NCBI RefSeq assembly: GCF_009765165.1
Contig: NZ_VLNU01000001.1
Coordinates: forward strand, 3,044,247 to 3,108,246
DNA: 64,000 nucleotides
Origin: Lysobacter panacisoli
GTDB taxonomy: Bacteria > Pseudomonadota > Gammaproteobacteria > Xanthomonadales > Xanthomonadaceae
Reading direction: 5' to 3'
Each line of letters opens with the position of its first letter. Within the stretch, counting starts at the first letter, position 1. Of this stretch, positions 28,566-38,690 are shown one piece after another. Below the pieces are notes generated by a model. It had not been told where the DNA came from and made no database searches. It saw only the letters and a list, made by a program, of their open reading frames with translations. The translations under genes and the position numbers were made by a program.

Positions 28566-29963
28566 TCAGCGGATTCCCAGCGCTGCGCCAGCGCGCACGT
28601 CCTTCTCCACGCGTCCATCCTTCATCACCCACTCGACCCGCTTCAGCGTCGTCACGTCGTGCAGCGGATCGCCGGACACTGCGATCAGGTCGGCACGCTT
28701 GCCCGGTTCCAGCGAGCCCACCTCGTCGGCGAGGCCGAGCAGGTCGGCGGCGTTGACCGTGGCGGCCTGGATCGCGGTCATCGGCGTCATGCCGTGCGCG
28801 ACCATCAGCTCGAACTCGTCCGCGTTGCGTCCGTGCAGGCTGACGCCGGCATCGGTGCCGAAGGCGATCTTCACGCCCGCCGGCACCGCGCGCTCCAGTG
28901 CCTGGCCGGTGATGCCGATGCGCCATTCGATCTTCTGCCGCACTTCGCCGGTGTAGGCGTCGGGATTCCTCGCCAGCCGCTCCTTGTAGCCGTTGACCGT
29001 GGACAGCGTGGGCACGTAGTACGCGCCGGTCTGGCGCAGCAGCTTCAGGTCGGTGTCGTCCATCAGCGTGCCGTGCTCGATGGAATCGGCGCCGGCGCGC
29101 AGGGCCAGGGCGATGCCGTCGGCGCCGTGCGCGTGCACCGCGACCTTCTTCTTGTACAGGTGCGCGGTCTCGACGATCGCGCGCGCCTCGTCGTCGAACA
29201 TCTGCTGCCCGAGCCCTGCGCCGATGCGGCTGTTGACGCCGCCGGTGGTGGCGATCTTGATGACGTCCACGCCGCGCGCGATCTGCCGGCGCACCGCCTT
29301 GCGGCAGGCCTCGACGCCGTCGCAGGTGTTGCCGTGCACGTCCAGCGCGGCATGCAGGTCGTCGCGGAAACCCAGGGTCGGGTCCATGTGCCCGGCGGTG
29401 GTCGAGATCGGCGTGCCTGCATCGACGATGCGCGGTCCCGGCAGCTTGCCCGCGGCCACCGCGTCGCGCAGGGCCAGCGTCACGCCGTCCTCGTCGCCGA
29501 GATTGCGCACGGTGGTGAAACCGGCGTCCAGCGTCTTGCGCGCGTTCACCGCGGCCTCGTAGGCGTGGTCGGCGACGCCCTTGCTGATGCCTTCGAGCTG
29601 GCCTTCCACGCCGGCCTTGTCCGAGGTCAGGTGCACGTGGCTGTCGATGAGGCCCGGGAGCACGAAGCGATCGCGCAGGTCGATCACGACGGCCTGCGCG
29701 CCTGCCTCGGGAAATGCCGCGGCATCGACGAAGCCGTCGCGCACGGCGCGCACGCGGCCCGCGCAGACCAGCACCGTGATCGAGCCGCGTGCGGCATGTC
29801 CCGGGCGGTCGAGCAGGCGGCCGGCCTGGACCACGCTGCACGACGACGTCGCCGGCGAGGCATCCTGCGCCAGCACCGGCAGCGCGCAGGGCAGGAGCAA
29901 GGCCCAGCCCAGAGTGCGCATCCAGTGGTGCGAAGCGGCGTGCGTGCGACGTTGCGAGGTCAT
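28566..29963 (-). CDS. Secreted amidohydrolase (imidazolonepropionase/prolidase-like)
   Basis: A 465-residue metal-dependent hydrolase with an N-terminal signal peptide ending near LPVLAQDA. Metal ligands: [11 protein letters not shown] (about 110), Lys in VIKIATTGG (about 235), HAHG (about 275), SIEHGTLMD (about 296) and [10 protein letters not shown] (about 370). The subclass hydrolyses cyclic amides or X-Pro type dipeptides; the substrate is open. AAGGGA precedes the ATG. Divergent from selO. Confidence 0.88.
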   Translation of the reverse strand: MTSQRRTHAASHHWMRTLGWALLLPCALPVLAQDASPATSSCSVVQAGRLLDRPGHAARGSITVLVCAGRVRAVRDGFVDAAAFPEAGAQAVVIDLRDRFVLPGLIDSHVHLTSDKAGVEGQLEGISKGVADHAYEAAVNARKTLDAGFTTVRNLGDEDGVTLALRDAVAAGKLPGPRIVDAGTPISTTAGHMDPTLGFRDDLHAALDVHGNTCDGVEACRKAVRRQIARGVDVIKIATTGGVNSRIGAGLGQQMFDDEARAIVETAHLYKKKVAVHAHGADGIALALRAGADSIEHGTLMDDTDLKLLRQTGAYYVPTLSTVNGYKERLARNPDAYTGEVRQKIEWRIGITGQALERAVPAGVKIAFGTDAGVSLHGRNADEFELMVAHGMTPMTAIQAATVNAADLLGLADEVGSLEPGKRADLIAVSGDPLHDVTTLKRVEWVMKDGRVEKDVRAGAALGIR

Positions 29964-30107
29964 GCGGTCGGTTCCCTTGTTGGCGACATGAACCGCAGCA
30001 TACGGGCTTCGCGGCCGCGCCGACTGCGACCGGCTCCGCCGTCGCAGACTGGATCGGCCTCATCGACCGGCTTGTCCCGCGCCGCGCGCGCCTCCATCTC
30101 GGGCGTC

Positions 30108-31667
30108 ATGCTGAATCCGCATTTCGACAATCGCTTCGTACGCGACCTGCCCGGTGATCCCGACCTTGCACCGGGCATACGCCAGGTGCACGGGGCGGCG
30201 TATTCGCGCGTGCAGCCCACGCCGGTGGCGGCACCACGGCTGCTGGCGCATTCGGTCGACATGGCGCGGCGGCTGGGCTTCACCGAGACGGACGTGGCCT
30301 CGCCGGAGTTCGCGCGAGTGTTCGGCGGCAACGCGTTGCTGCCGGGCATGGAGCCGTTCTCGGCCAACTACGGTGGGCACCAGTTCGGGACCTGGGCGGG
30401 GCAGCTCGGCGACGGCCGCGCGATCACGCTGGGCGAGATGATCAACGCCGCCGGCGAACGTTGGGAACTGCAACTCAAGGGCGCCGGCCTGACGCCGTAC
30501 TCGCGCAATGCCGACGGTCGCGCCGTGCTGCGTTCGTCGGTCCGCGAATTCCTGTGCAGCGAGGCGATGCACCACCTCGGTGTCCCGACCACGCGCGCGC
30601 TGAGCCTGGTCGGCACCGGCGAGTCGGTCGAGCGCGACATGTTCTACGACGGCCATCCCGAGATGGAACCCGGCGCCGTGGTGTGCCGCGTCGCGCCCTC
30701 GTTCATCCGCTTCGGCAATTTCGAGCTGCCGGCGTCGCGCAACGACGCCGAGCTGTTGCGCCAGCTCGCCGACTTCTGCATCCGCCGCGATTTCCCGCAC
30801 CTGCGCGGTCGCGGCCAGCCGCTCTACGCGGACTGGTTCGCCGAGGTGTGCGAGCGCACGGCGGTGATGGTCGCGCACTGGATCCGGGTCGGCTTCGTGC
30901 ATGGGGTGATGAACACCGACAACATGTCCATCCTCGGCCTGACCATCGATTACGGCCCGTACGGCTGGATCGACAACTTCGACCCGGGCTGGACGCCCAA
31001 CACCACCGACCGCCACCAGCGCCGCTACCGCTACGGCCAGCAGCCGCAGGTGGCGTACTGGAATCTGGGCCGCCTGGCCGGCTCGCTGTCGCTGCTGTTC
31101 GACGACGTGACCCCGTTGCAGGACGGGTTGCGCCGGTTCGTTTCGCGCTACATGGAGGCCGACCGCGCCAACACCGCCGGCAAGCTCGGCCTGGACGAAT
31201 GCCGCGACGACGACACCGCGCTGATGCAGTCGCTGCAGGCGCTGATGACCGACGGCGAGATCGACATGACGCTGTTCTTCCGGGGCCTGGCCGCTGTCGA
31301 TGCGAGTGCGCCGGACTTCGAGCGCCTTGACGAAGCGTTCTACGATCCGGAGCGGCGCGAAGCGGTCGAGCCCGCGTTGCGCGAGTGGTTCGCGCGCTAC
31401 CACGCGCGGTTGTCGCGGCAGGATCTGCCCGAGGACGTCCGGCGCGCACGCATGGACGCGGCCAACCCGCGCTACGTGCTGCGCAACTACCTCGCGCAGG
31501 AAGCCATCGACCGCGCCACGCAGGGCGACATGGACGGCGTGACGGAGCTGCTCGAAGTCATGCGACGGCCCTACGAGGACCAGCCCGGTCGCGAGGCCTA
31601 CGCACGCCGCCGCCCGGACTGGGCGCGCGAACGTGCGGGATGCTCGATGCTGTCGTGCAGTTCCTGA
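30108..31667 (+). CDS. selO: Protein adenylyltransferase SelO (YdiU)
   Basis: Pseudokinase-fold enzyme that transfers AMP to Ser/Thr/Tyr of target proteins, in E. coli linked to oxidative stress. The 519 residues carry [20 protein letters not shown], the [13 protein letters not shown] loop, [22 protein letters not shown] and [13 protein letters not shown]. The tail CSMLSCSS keeps the two cysteines (position of selenocysteine in eukaryotic SelO) that allow disulfide control. Start set at the ATG before LNPHFDNRF; longer in-frame starts (29988) lack support. Confidence 0.93.
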   Translation: MLNPHFDNRFVRDLPGDPDLAPGIRQVHGAAYSRVQPTPVAAPRLLAHSVDMARRLGFTETDVASPEFARVFGGNALLPGMEPFSANYGGHQFGTWAGQLGDGRAITLGEMINAAGERWELQLKGAGLTPYSRNADGRAVLRSSVREFLCSEAMHHLGVPTTRALSLVGTGESVERDMFYDGHPEMEPGAVVCRVAPSFIRFGNFELPASRNDAELLRQLADFCIRRDFPHLRGRGQPLYADWFAEVCERTAVMVAHWIRVGFVHGVMNTDNMSILGLTIDYGPYGWIDNFDPGWTPNTTDRHQRRYRYGQQPQVAYWNLGRLAGSLSLLFDDVTPLQDGLRRFVSRYMEADRANTAGKLGLDECRDDDTALMQSLQALMTDGEIDMTLFFRGLAAVDASAPDFERLDEAFYDPERREAVEPALREWFARYHARLSRQDLPEDVRRARMDAANPRYVLRNYLAQEAIDRATQGDMDGVTELLEVMRRPYEDQPGREAYARRRPDWARERAGCSMLSCSS

Positions 31668-31673
31668 GGCCGG

Positions 31674-32612
31674 TCAGGCGCTGACCGCGGGCTCGCGCGG
31701 CCAGCGTTCCAGCAGGTCGGGCGACAGGCCCACGCGCCGGCAGGCACGTGGCGCGACGCCATCGCTGAGCGCGATGCGGAACAGCGGCGCGATCGCCCGC
31801 AGCGCCCGCGCCGAGAGCATCGCCTGGCTGTTCTGCCACGACGTGCGTTTCAGGCTGATCGCGGCCCATTCGGGCAGCAGCGCCGCGCCCGCGCCGAGGA
31901 ACAGGTCGCGCGTGGTCGCGGGCGCCGGCACCGGCAAGTCGATCCGCGACAGCACCTCCAGCACTTCGCGCGAACGTCCGTCGTAGCGCAACTGCGGCTG
32001 GACGCGTTCGAAGTACGCGCGCACCTGCGCCTCCGACGCCGGCACGTCGCGCGCGCCAAGCGCCTGCGCGACGCGGCGCACTTCGTCGTAATAGCGGTCG
32101 GCCGCGCCTTCGGGCAGTGGCAGAGGCGAATAGCGGCGAAAGCCTTCGAGGAAGCCGTAGCTTTCGGTGACGTGCACCCAGGTCAGCAGATCCGGATCGT
32201 CGGCGCGGTAGTCGCGACCGTCCGGCGTGGCGCCGTGAACCTGGGCGTGGATCGCGGCGACGCGCTCGATCAGCTTGCGCGCTTCCGGCTTCGACGCGTA
32301 GGTGGTGCCAGCGACGAAGTTGGTGGTGCGGCGCAGGCGTCCGATCAGGTCGGTGCGGAAGTTCGAGTGGTCCCACACGCCGGCCAGTGCCAGTGGATGC
32401 AGGGTCTGCAGCATCAGCGCGCACAGGCCGCCGGAGAGCATGCCGGGGAAATCCGAATGCACGCGCCAGGTGACGCTGTCCGGACCGAACAGGCCGGGAT
32501 CGCTGGCTGGGTGGTCGTAATCGATGCCGCTCTGTCCACGCGGGAATGCCGAGAGCACCCAATGGCGGATGCGGGCGGCGGCCGGTGCGGTGAGGGCACG
32601 CGTGAGGGGCAT
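31674..32612 (-). CDS. MpaB/rubber-oxygenase-like (DUF2236) protein
   Basis: A 312-residue protein of the DUF2236 family, whose members include latex-clearing-type haem oxygenases and the fungal MpaB. Visible family features: VTWRVHSDFPGMLSGGL, QTLHPLALAGVWDHS, LLTWVHVTESYGFLEGF and RYYDEVRRVAQALG. The conserved His residues could bind haem. No signal peptide is obvious, so the substrate is probably cytoplasmic or membrane lipid. Convergent with selO, 6 nt apart. Confidence 0.82.
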   Translation of the reverse strand: MPLTRALTAPAAARIRHWVLSAFPRGQSGIDYDHPASDPGLFGPDSVTWRVHSDFPGMLSGGLCALMLQTLHPLALAGVWDHSNFRTDLIGRLRRTTNFVAGTTYASKPEARKLIERVAAIHAQVHGATPDGRDYRADDPDLLTWVHVTESYGFLEGFRRYSPLPLPEGAADRYYDEVRRVAQALGARDVPASEAQVRAYFERVQPQLRYDGRSREVLEVLSRIDLPVPAPATTRDLFLGAGAALLPEWAAISLKRTSWQNSQAMLSARALRAIAPLFRIALSDGVAPRACRRVGLSPDLLERWPREPAVSA

Positions 32613-32697
32613 GCGCCGATCATCCCACGGGCGAAGCCCGCATGGCTGTGACGCATGACGGACAGAGCGTTGCGGCCCGTGCGGGTAGAATGGCGGC

Positions 32698-34569
32698 ATG
32701 CCCCTGATCACCCTGAACAACGTCGACTACGGCGTCGGCGGCCCTTTGCTGCTGGACGACGTCGTCCTGTCCATCGAACCCGGCGAACGCATCGCCCTGA
32801 TCGGCCGCAACGGCGCCGGCAAGTCCACGCTGATGCGCCTGATCGCGGGTGAAATCCATCCCGACGACGGCGAGATCCGTCGCGAGGGCGGCGTGCGCGT
32901 GGCGCGGCTGGAGCAGGAAGTCCCGGCCGGCGCCGAGGGCGACGTGTGGGACGTGGTGGCCGGCGGTTTGGGCGAACTGGGCGCATGGCTGGCGCAGTAC
33001 CACCACCTCAGCCACGCCGAACATGTCGACACCGATGCATTGGCGAAGGTGCAGCAGAAGATCGAGGACGCACAGGGCTGGTCGCTGGACCAGCGCGTGA
33101 CCGAGACGCTGCAGCGGCTCGACCTCGACGGCGATGCGGTGTTCGCGCGCCTGTCCGGCGGCATGAAGCGCCGCGTGCTGCTGGCGCGCGCGCTGGTGTC
33201 CGCGCCGGACGTGCTGCTGCTTGACGAGCCGACCAACCATCTCGACATCGAGGCCATCGACTGGCTCGAAACGTTCCTGAAGGGCTGGCAGGGCGCGCTG
33301 CTGTTCGTCACCCACGACCGCCGTTTCCTACGCTCGCTCGCCACGCGCATCGTCGAGATCGACCGCGGACAGGTGACCAGCTGGCCCGGCGACTGGGACA
33401 ACTACCTGCGCCGTCGCGAGGAACGCCTCAACGCCGAGGCGCAGGAGAACGCGCGCTTCGACAAGCTGCTGGCGCAGGAAGAGGTGTGGATCCGCCAGGG
33501 CATCAAGGCGCGCCGCACGCGCGACGAAGGCCGCGTGCGCCGGCTCAAGCAGATGCGCGTGGAGCGCTCGGAGCGGCGCGAGCTGTCCGGCAACGTCAAG
33601 ATGGATTTCGCCCAGAGCGAGGCCTCGGGCAAGAAGGTGATCGAAGCCAAGGGCGTCGACTTCGCCTTCGGCGAGCGCGTGCTGATGCGCGATCTGTCCA
33701 CCACGATCTTCCGCGGCGACCGCATCGGCCTGATCGGCCCCAACGGCAGCGGCAAGACCACCCTGATCAAGCTGCTGCTGGGCGAGCTGAAGCCCGACGC
33801 AGGCGAGGTGAAGCTCGGCAGCAACCTGCAGGTCGCGTACTTCGACCAGTACCGCGCCACGCTGCGCGAGGACTGGAACGCGCTGGAGAACGTCGCCGAG
33901 GGTCGCGAGTTCGTTGAGGTCGGCGGCAAGTCCAAGCACGTCATCGGCTACCTGCAGGATTTCCTGTTCACGCCCGAACGCGCGCGCGCGCCGATCACCC
34001 GCCTGTCCGGCGGCGAGCGCAACCGCCTGCTGCTGGCCAAGCTGTTCGCGCAGCCGTCCAACCTGCTGGTGATGGACGAACCGACCAACGACCTAGACGT
34101 GGAAACGCTGGAGCTGCTGGAAGAACTGCTCGGCGACTATCCCGGCACGCTGCTGCTGGTCAGCCACGATCGCGACTTCCTCGACAACGTCGTGACCTCG
34201 ACGCTGGTGATGGAAGGCGACGGCCGCGTCGGCGAATACGTCGGCGGCTATTCCGACTGGCTGCGCCAGCGTCCGGTGCAGTCCGTACCCGCGTCGCAGG
34301 CGAAGCCCGTCGTCGCGCCGGCGAGTGCACCCGCGCCCGTCGCGGTGCCGAAGAAGAAGCTCAGCTACAAGGACGCGCGCGAGCTGGAACAGCTGCCGGT
34401 GCGCATCGAAACCCTGGAAACGCGCGTGGCCGAACTCACCGCGCAGATGAACGATCCCGCGTTCTACCAGCGCGACGGCGCCGCGATCACCGCGCACACC
34501 GACCTGCTGGCGAAGACGCAGGCCGAGCTCGACACCGCGTACGAGCGCTGGAACGAGCTGGAAGGCTAG
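32698..34569 (+). CDS. uup: ABC-F ATPase Uup
   Basis: Ribosome-associated ATPase without membrane domains, 623 residues. Two nucleotide-binding domains: GRNGAGKST (about 37-45), LSGGMKRRVLLARAL, LLLDEPTNHLD; then GPNGSGKTT (about 348-356), LSGGERNRLLLAKLF, LVMDEPTNDLD. A C-terminal coiled-coil DNA-binding domain follows (about 550-623), which marks Uup within the ABC-F group. Uup affects tandem-repeat deletion and ribosome assembly in E. coli. Confidence 0.93.
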   Translation: MPLITLNNVDYGVGGPLLLDDVVLSIEPGERIALIGRNGAGKSTLMRLIAGEIHPDDGEIRREGGVRVARLEQEVPAGAEGDVWDVVAGGLGELGAWLAQYHHLSHAEHVDTDALAKVQQKIEDAQGWSLDQRVTETLQRLDLDGDAVFARLSGGMKRRVLLARALVSAPDVLLLDEPTNHLDIEAIDWLETFLKGWQGALLFVTHDRRFLRSLATRIVEIDRGQVTSWPGDWDNYLRRREERLNAEAQENARFDKLLAQEEVWIRQGIKARRTRDEGRVRRLKQMRVERSERRELSGNVKMDFAQSEASGKKVIEAKGVDFAFGERVLMRDLSTTIFRGDRIGLIGPNGSGKTTLIKLLLGELKPDAGEVKLGSNLQVAYFDQYRATLREDWNALENVAEGREFVEVGGKSKHVIGYLQDFLFTPERARAPITRLSGGERNRLLLAKLFAQPSNLLVMDEPTNDLDVETLELLEELLGDYPGTLLLVSHDRDFLDNVVTSTLVMEGDGRVGEYVGGYSDWLRQRPVQSVPASQAKPVVAPASAPAPVAVPKKKLSYKDARELEQLPVRIETLETRVAELTAQMNDPAFYQRDGAAITAHTDLLAKTQAELDTAYERWNELEG

Positions 34570-34582
34570 GCGTCGACGACCG

Positions 34583-34939
34583 TCACGACGACAGCAGTTC
34601 CACGATCCGCGCGACCGCCTCGCGCTTGCGCGGCGTGATGCGACGCAACGCGACCAGGACCCGGCCTTCCAGATCGTCGCGCGCGTAGTCCTGCACGACC
34701 ACGGCATCGACGAATGCATCGTCGTCGGTGCAAAGCGGCCCTCGTCCCGTGGCAAGCCACTCGAAATGGACGCTGGTCTCGCAGGCGATCTGTGAAAGAT
34801 GCTCGACGCTGGGCCGCGTTCCCGCATCGCGTTCCCACTGGGTCACCGCGCTTCGCTGGACGCCCAGGCGACGGGCCAGTTCAGCCTGTGTCAGCAGCGC
34901 TTGCGTCCGGGCGCGCCGGATCCTGATTGACATGCTCAT
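34583..34939 (-). CDS. XRE-family helix-turn-helix regulator
   Basis: A 118-residue protein with an N-terminal Cro/CI-type HTH (about 10-65; RTQALLTQAELARRLGVQRS, AVTQWERDAGTRPSVEHL) and a C-terminal helical tail (LRRITPRKREAVARIVELL). Start chosen at the ATG with AAGGA eight bases upstream; in-frame ATGs at 34960 and 34933 also exist. It is convergent with uup and divergent, across 244 bp, from the GT-B-like operon, so it may regulate that operon. Confidence 0.8.
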   Translation of the reverse strand: MSMSIRIRRARTQALLTQAELARRLGVQRSAVTQWERDAGTRPSVEHLSQIACETSVHFEWLATGRGPLCTDDDAFVDAVVVQDYARDDLEGRVLVALRRITPRKREAVARIVELLSS

Positions 34940-35183
34940 GGATGCGTTCCTTGTGGCCATGAACCCGCGGAAGTGCCGCTGAACAGACAGCGATACTGCC
35001 GGCATTTTGGACAGAGACCCTGCCGTCCATCGCGTGGGGCGGATCGGGCGGCAGTTCCGCCTTGCTCCGGAAGCGGTACTTAGCGGCAAACGCCGTACGC
35101 CGTCCGGATAGGACGTTCGATTGCCGGTAGGTTTCGCGTTCTGACCTGCGTATGGGCTGCGTCGAGGCGGACGGGAAGCCGTA

Positions 35184-36440
35184 ATGCGAACTCACCGGTT
35201 CCTGCTGGTCGCGCCGAGCCTGCTCTCGAGCGGGGAGGCGATCACTCTGCTGCACATGGCGGAAGCCATCGAGCGTAACGGCGATGAATGCGTGCTGCTG
35301 GCGGGAGGCGCGCTTCGTCGCGTTGCGCAGTCGCGGATACGCGGTGCGGTGCTGGCGCTGACGGATTCGCTCGAAGCCAATCGCGCGCTGTGGAAGCACG
35401 CACTGGCGATCTCGGCGCCGCACGCCATCGTCTTCGCCGACTATCCGTTGATGTTCCACTCCAGCGGCGTCGCACCGCTCGCGGACGAAGCCTGGGCGCT
35501 GGCGCTGGAGCGGCTGGATGCCGCGCTCGTCACGTTCGACCACCTCGGACTCGCCAGTGCGGAAGGACGCATCATTCCCTTCGGTCCGCCGCACATGACG
35601 TTCGCGCTGGAGGTGACGGCCCGGCTGCCGCCCGGCATGCGCGTGCTGTTGCCGTGCCCGATCCACGATCCAGCAAGCGCGCAGCGTCCGGAAGGCATCG
35701 CGTTCCGAAGCTGGTCCGGCACCGCTGGAACGATCGACGAAGCAAGGACGACACGGCAGGAACTCGGCGTCGCCGAACACGAACTGCTGGTGCTGTACTC
35801 GACGCCCGCATGGGCGAGCAGGATCGCGGACGACCTGCGCCTCCCGCACCATCGATACGTGCTGCCGATCCTTCGCGACGCGCTGCACGCGCTGGATCGA
35901 CCGGTGGCCGTGGCGATGATGAACGCCGTTACCGACGACGAAGCGGGCGAGGGCGTGAGGGGTATCGCGCTTCCCCCGTTGCCGGTCGATCGCTTCGAGC
36001 GCCTCGTCGGCGCGGCCGATCTCGTGCTCACCGACAACGTCGTTTCGTCCGCGATGGGCAAGGCGATCCAGTTGCGACGACCGTGCGCGGCGCTGGTCAA
36101 CAGCCACTGTCTGTCCGAGCTGCACGATATCGGCGACGACACGGGCGTGCGCTGGGCGAATGCGATGGAACGCGAGCGCATCGGTTCCGTCTTTCCGTGG
36201 GAGGTGTTTCCGGTCTGGAGCAAGGACGACCTGCACCGGCTCGGGATGGACCGCAATCCCGGATTCCGGCGCGCGTACGCACGCGTGGAGATGTTCGGAG
36301 GAGACAATTCCGGAGAAGTACTCGCCGACCTGCTCGACGGCGATGGCAATGACGTGCTCGCCAGTGCGCGACACGCCTACAACGGCGCGCTCGACGCGCT
36401 GCCCGGCCCGTACGAAAGCCTTCGGATGGCGCTCGCATGA
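35184..36440 (+). CDS. GT-B-like protein of unknown function, paralog 1
   Basis: A 418-residue cytoplasmic protein that I cannot assign to a named family with certainty (DUF6365-type is possible). The N-terminal APSLLSSGEAITLLHMAEAI resembles the first domain of GT-B/GT28 glycosyltransferases, and ADLVLTDNVVSSAMGKAIQL resembles their nucleotide-sugar site. It shares with the next gene the blocks IVFADYPLMF, GPPHMTF, LLPCPIHDP, MGKA and VEMFGGD. First gene of a unit whose next start overlaps its stop by four bases. Preceded by GGGAAG seven bases before the ATG. Confidence 0.65.
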   Translation: MRTHRFLLVAPSLLSSGEAITLLHMAEAIERNGDECVLLAGGALRRVAQSRIRGAVLALTDSLEANRALWKHALAISAPHAIVFADYPLMFHSSGVAPLADEAWALALERLDAALVTFDHLGLASAEGRIIPFGPPHMTFALEVTARLPPGMRVLLPCPIHDPASAQRPEGIAFRSWSGTAGTIDEARTTRQELGVAEHELLVLYSTPAWASRIADDLRLPHHRYVLPILRDALHALDRPVAVAMMNAVTDDEAGEGVRGIALPPLPVDRFERLVGAADLVLTDNVVSSAMGKAIQLRRPCAALVNSHCLSELHDIGDDTGVRWANAMERERIGSVFPWEVFPVWSKDDLHRLGMDRNPGFRRAYARVEMFGGDNSGEVLADLLDGDGNDVLASARHAYNGALDALPGPYESLRMALA

Positions 36441-37699
36441 ACGTACTGATCGTCGCGCCCGTCGAAGGAGGCTCAGGCGAGACCGTCACGGCCCGGTACC
36501 TGGGACGGTCGCTGGTCCAGCGCGGCCACCGCGTCCACTTCGCCGCATCGCCTTTTGCCGCGGCGTTCCTTTCCGGCGATTTCGCCGATGCGCTGACCGT
36601 GCTCGGGCTGGATGGGCCGGAGAACGTCGAGACCTGGACTCGCCTGCGGCGCGACTTCCGCGCCGACGCGATCGTCTTCGCCGACTATCCGCTGATGTTC
36701 CTCAGGACCGGCGTGGTTCCGCTGGCTGCCGAGCCGGGATGGGAAGAGGCGCTGTGCGATTCCGACGCGTGCCTGGTGACGCTCGACCACTTCGGGTTCG
36801 CGCAACGGGAAATGGGCATCTTCATGGGCCCGCCGCACTTGTGCCACGCCTACCATCGCTTCAGACCGATCCCGCCGCGCATGAAGATCATGCTGCCCTG
36901 TCCGATGCACGAGCCGGACAGCGTCGAGGGACGCAAGGGAAGTCCCTTCCGATACTGGGACGTGCCGCTGTCGATTCCGGACGCGGAGCGCAACGCCGCC
37001 CGCCTGGAACTGGGATGCGACGCCGACGAGTTCGTCGTGCTGCACATCGTGTCGAAATGGGCCTGGGAGTCCGTGGAAAGCTACGGGCTGTCTTTCTACC
37101 GCCACCTGGGCGAACTGCTGCACGCGTACCTGTCGTCCGTGGGGCGGCGGGTGCGGATCGTCGCGCTGAACAACGGCAGCCTCCTGCAGCCGAGATCCGG
37201 CAATGGCGTCGAGCTCGTCAACATCCAGCAGCTCGCCCCGGCGCAGTTCGACAAGCTGCTGCTCAGCGCGGATCTTCTGCTGACCGAAAACCGTGTGTCG
37301 ATATCGATGGGCAAAGCGGTGTGCGGGTTGCGTCCGGCCGCCGTGCTCAAGAACAGCTACGGCATCCTGGACCTGCTCGACCGGTGCGAAGCGGGCGTGC
37401 GCAAGGTCGTGCTTGCGATGGAACAGGATCGCCCCGGCACCGTCTTCCCCTACGACTGCTATCCCACCGACACGGGCGGTCTCCTCGAAGAGATCGTCCT
37501 GTACAAGGACAACAGTCTGACCCGCGCGTTCGCGGAACTCGAAGTCTTCGGTGGAGCCGACACGGCGGAGCGGATCGCCGGCCTGTTGAACGGCGAGGCC
37601 GAGCGCGGCGCACTGCGCGAACACCAGCAACGTTACGTCGATCGCCTCGGCCGCGTGGCCGATGGCGCGAGTGTGCTCGAAGCGCTCGTGGCGGCATGA
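36437..37699 (+). CDS. GT-B-like protein of unknown function, paralog 2
   Basis: A 420-residue paralog of the previous product. N-terminal VAPVEGGSGETVTARYLGRS fits a glycine-rich GT-B loop; IVFADYPLMF (about 76-85), LDHFGFA, GPPHLCHA, LPCPMHEPDS, ADLLLTENRVSISMGKAV (about 281-298) and LEVFGGADTAERI are shared blocks. Most of the identity is spread over the whole length, so this is an old duplication rather than a recent one. The pair may form a heterodimer or act in turn on one acceptor. Start overlaps the previous stop (ATGA). Confidence 0.65.
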   Translation: MNVLIVAPVEGGSGETVTARYLGRSLVQRGHRVHFAASPFAAAFLSGDFADALTVLGLDGPENVETWTRLRRDFRADAIVFADYPLMFLRTGVVPLAAEPGWEEALCDSDACLVTLDHFGFAQREMGIFMGPPHLCHAYHRFRPIPPRMKIMLPCPMHEPDSVEGRKGSPFRYWDVPLSIPDAERNAARLELGCDADEFVVLHIVSKWAWESVESYGLSFYRHLGELLHAYLSSVGRRVRIVALNNGSLLQPRSGNGVELVNIQQLAPAQFDKLLLSADLLLTENRVSISMGKAVCGLRPAAVLKNSYGILDLLDRCEAGVRKVVLAMEQDRPGTVFPYDCYPTDTGGLLEEIVLYKDNSLTRAFAELEVFGGADTAERIAGLLNGEAERGALREHQQRYVDRLGRVADGASVLEALVAA

Positions 37700-37709
37700 G
37701 GAAACGATC

Positions 37710-38639
37710 ATGAGCTATCCGGCTGTGATCCTGGCTGCGGGCAGAGGCAGCCGCATGGGAAACCTCGGCACGCAGGTGCAGAAGGCGCTGCTGCCGGTCG
37801 GCGACGAACCGATCATCGGCCACCACCTGCACATGCTCCGCTCGATCGGAGTGGAGCAGGTGCATGTGGTGGTCGGCCATCGCAGTTCGGATGTCGAAGC
37901 TTTCGTGGGCGACGGAACGGCCTACGGGTTACGCGTGACCTACGTCGTCCAGTCCACCCAGCTCGGCATCGCACACGCGGTCGCGCAGTTGCGGTCGAAG
38001 CTGTGCGGTCCGTTTCTGCTGCTGCTGGGCGACTACTTCTTCATCGCCGACGAACCGCGACGCATGATCCAGCGCCTCGACGAAGGTGTATCGGCGATCC
38101 TGGCGAAACAGGAACCGGACGCGGGCCTGATCGTCCAGAGCTGCGAGCTGCGACTGGGTGCAGGAAACCTCGTGTCCTGTCTGGTCGAAAAGCCCGTGAG
38201 GCCTGCCGGGAACCTCAAGGGTTGCGGGCTGTACGCATTGCAGCCGGAAATCTTCGACTACATCTCCCGGACGCCGCGCACGTGCCTGCGGGACGAATAC
38301 GAACTCACGGTGTCATTGGACATGTTCGCGCGCGACGGGCATCCGCTCCGCGCCGAAGTGATGCCGGTGTGGGACCACAACCTCACGTATCCGATGGACG
38401 TGCTGGTCTGCAATATGGAGTGGCTGGAGCGGCATCGCGAAACGCGCTTCTTCGCCGCCTCGGCATCAGTGGATCCGAGCGCCGAACTGGTCAATGTCGT
38501 GGTGGGACCGCAAGCGCGGATCGGATCCGGCGCGCGGCTGAACAACGTGGTGGTTTTCCCGCGGGCGCGGGTCGCAGCGCGTGCGTGCATCGAGAACGCG
38601 CTGGCCACGACGATGGGAGTTGTCGCAGTAGGCAGGTGA
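37710..38639 (+). CDS. Sugar-1-phosphate nucleotidyltransferase-like protein
   Basis: A 309-residue protein of the GlmU/RmlA/LicC superfamily. Seen: nucleotide-binding AVILAAGRGSRMG (about 5-17) and QKALLPVGDEP, catalytic-region LLLLGDYFFI (about 107-116), EKPVRPAGNLKGCGLY, and a short left-handed beta-helix-like tail from about 250 (SVDPSAELVNVVVGPQARIG). It should activate a sugar or small phosphate compound with NTP, giving a donor for the two GT-B-like proteins before it. GAGGAAA ribosome-binding site, 10 nt after the previous stop. Confidence 0.8.
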   Translation: MSYPAVILAAGRGSRMGNLGTQVQKALLPVGDEPIIGHHLHMLRSIGVEQVHVVVGHRSSDVEAFVGDGTAYGLRVTYVVQSTQLGIAHAVAQLRSKLCGPFLLLLGDYFFIADEPRRMIQRLDEGVSAILAKQEPDAGLIVQSCELRLGAGNLVSCLVEKPVRPAGNLKGCGLYALQPEIFDYISRTPRTCLRDEYELTVSLDMFARDGHPLRAEVMPVWDHNLTYPMDVLVCNMEWLERHRETRFFAASASVDPSAELVNVVVGPQARIGSGARLNNVVVFPRARVAARACIENALATTMGVVAVGR

Positions 38640-38690
38640 GTGTGTGCGGGTGCGAATTGCGTTGAATGGACGAACCTCAGGAGGTTGGTG

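Noticed and set aside
28518..30107. Long N-terminal extension of SelO
   Set aside because: Lies over the divergent amidohydrolase gene; SelO proteins start near the LNPHFDNRF block.
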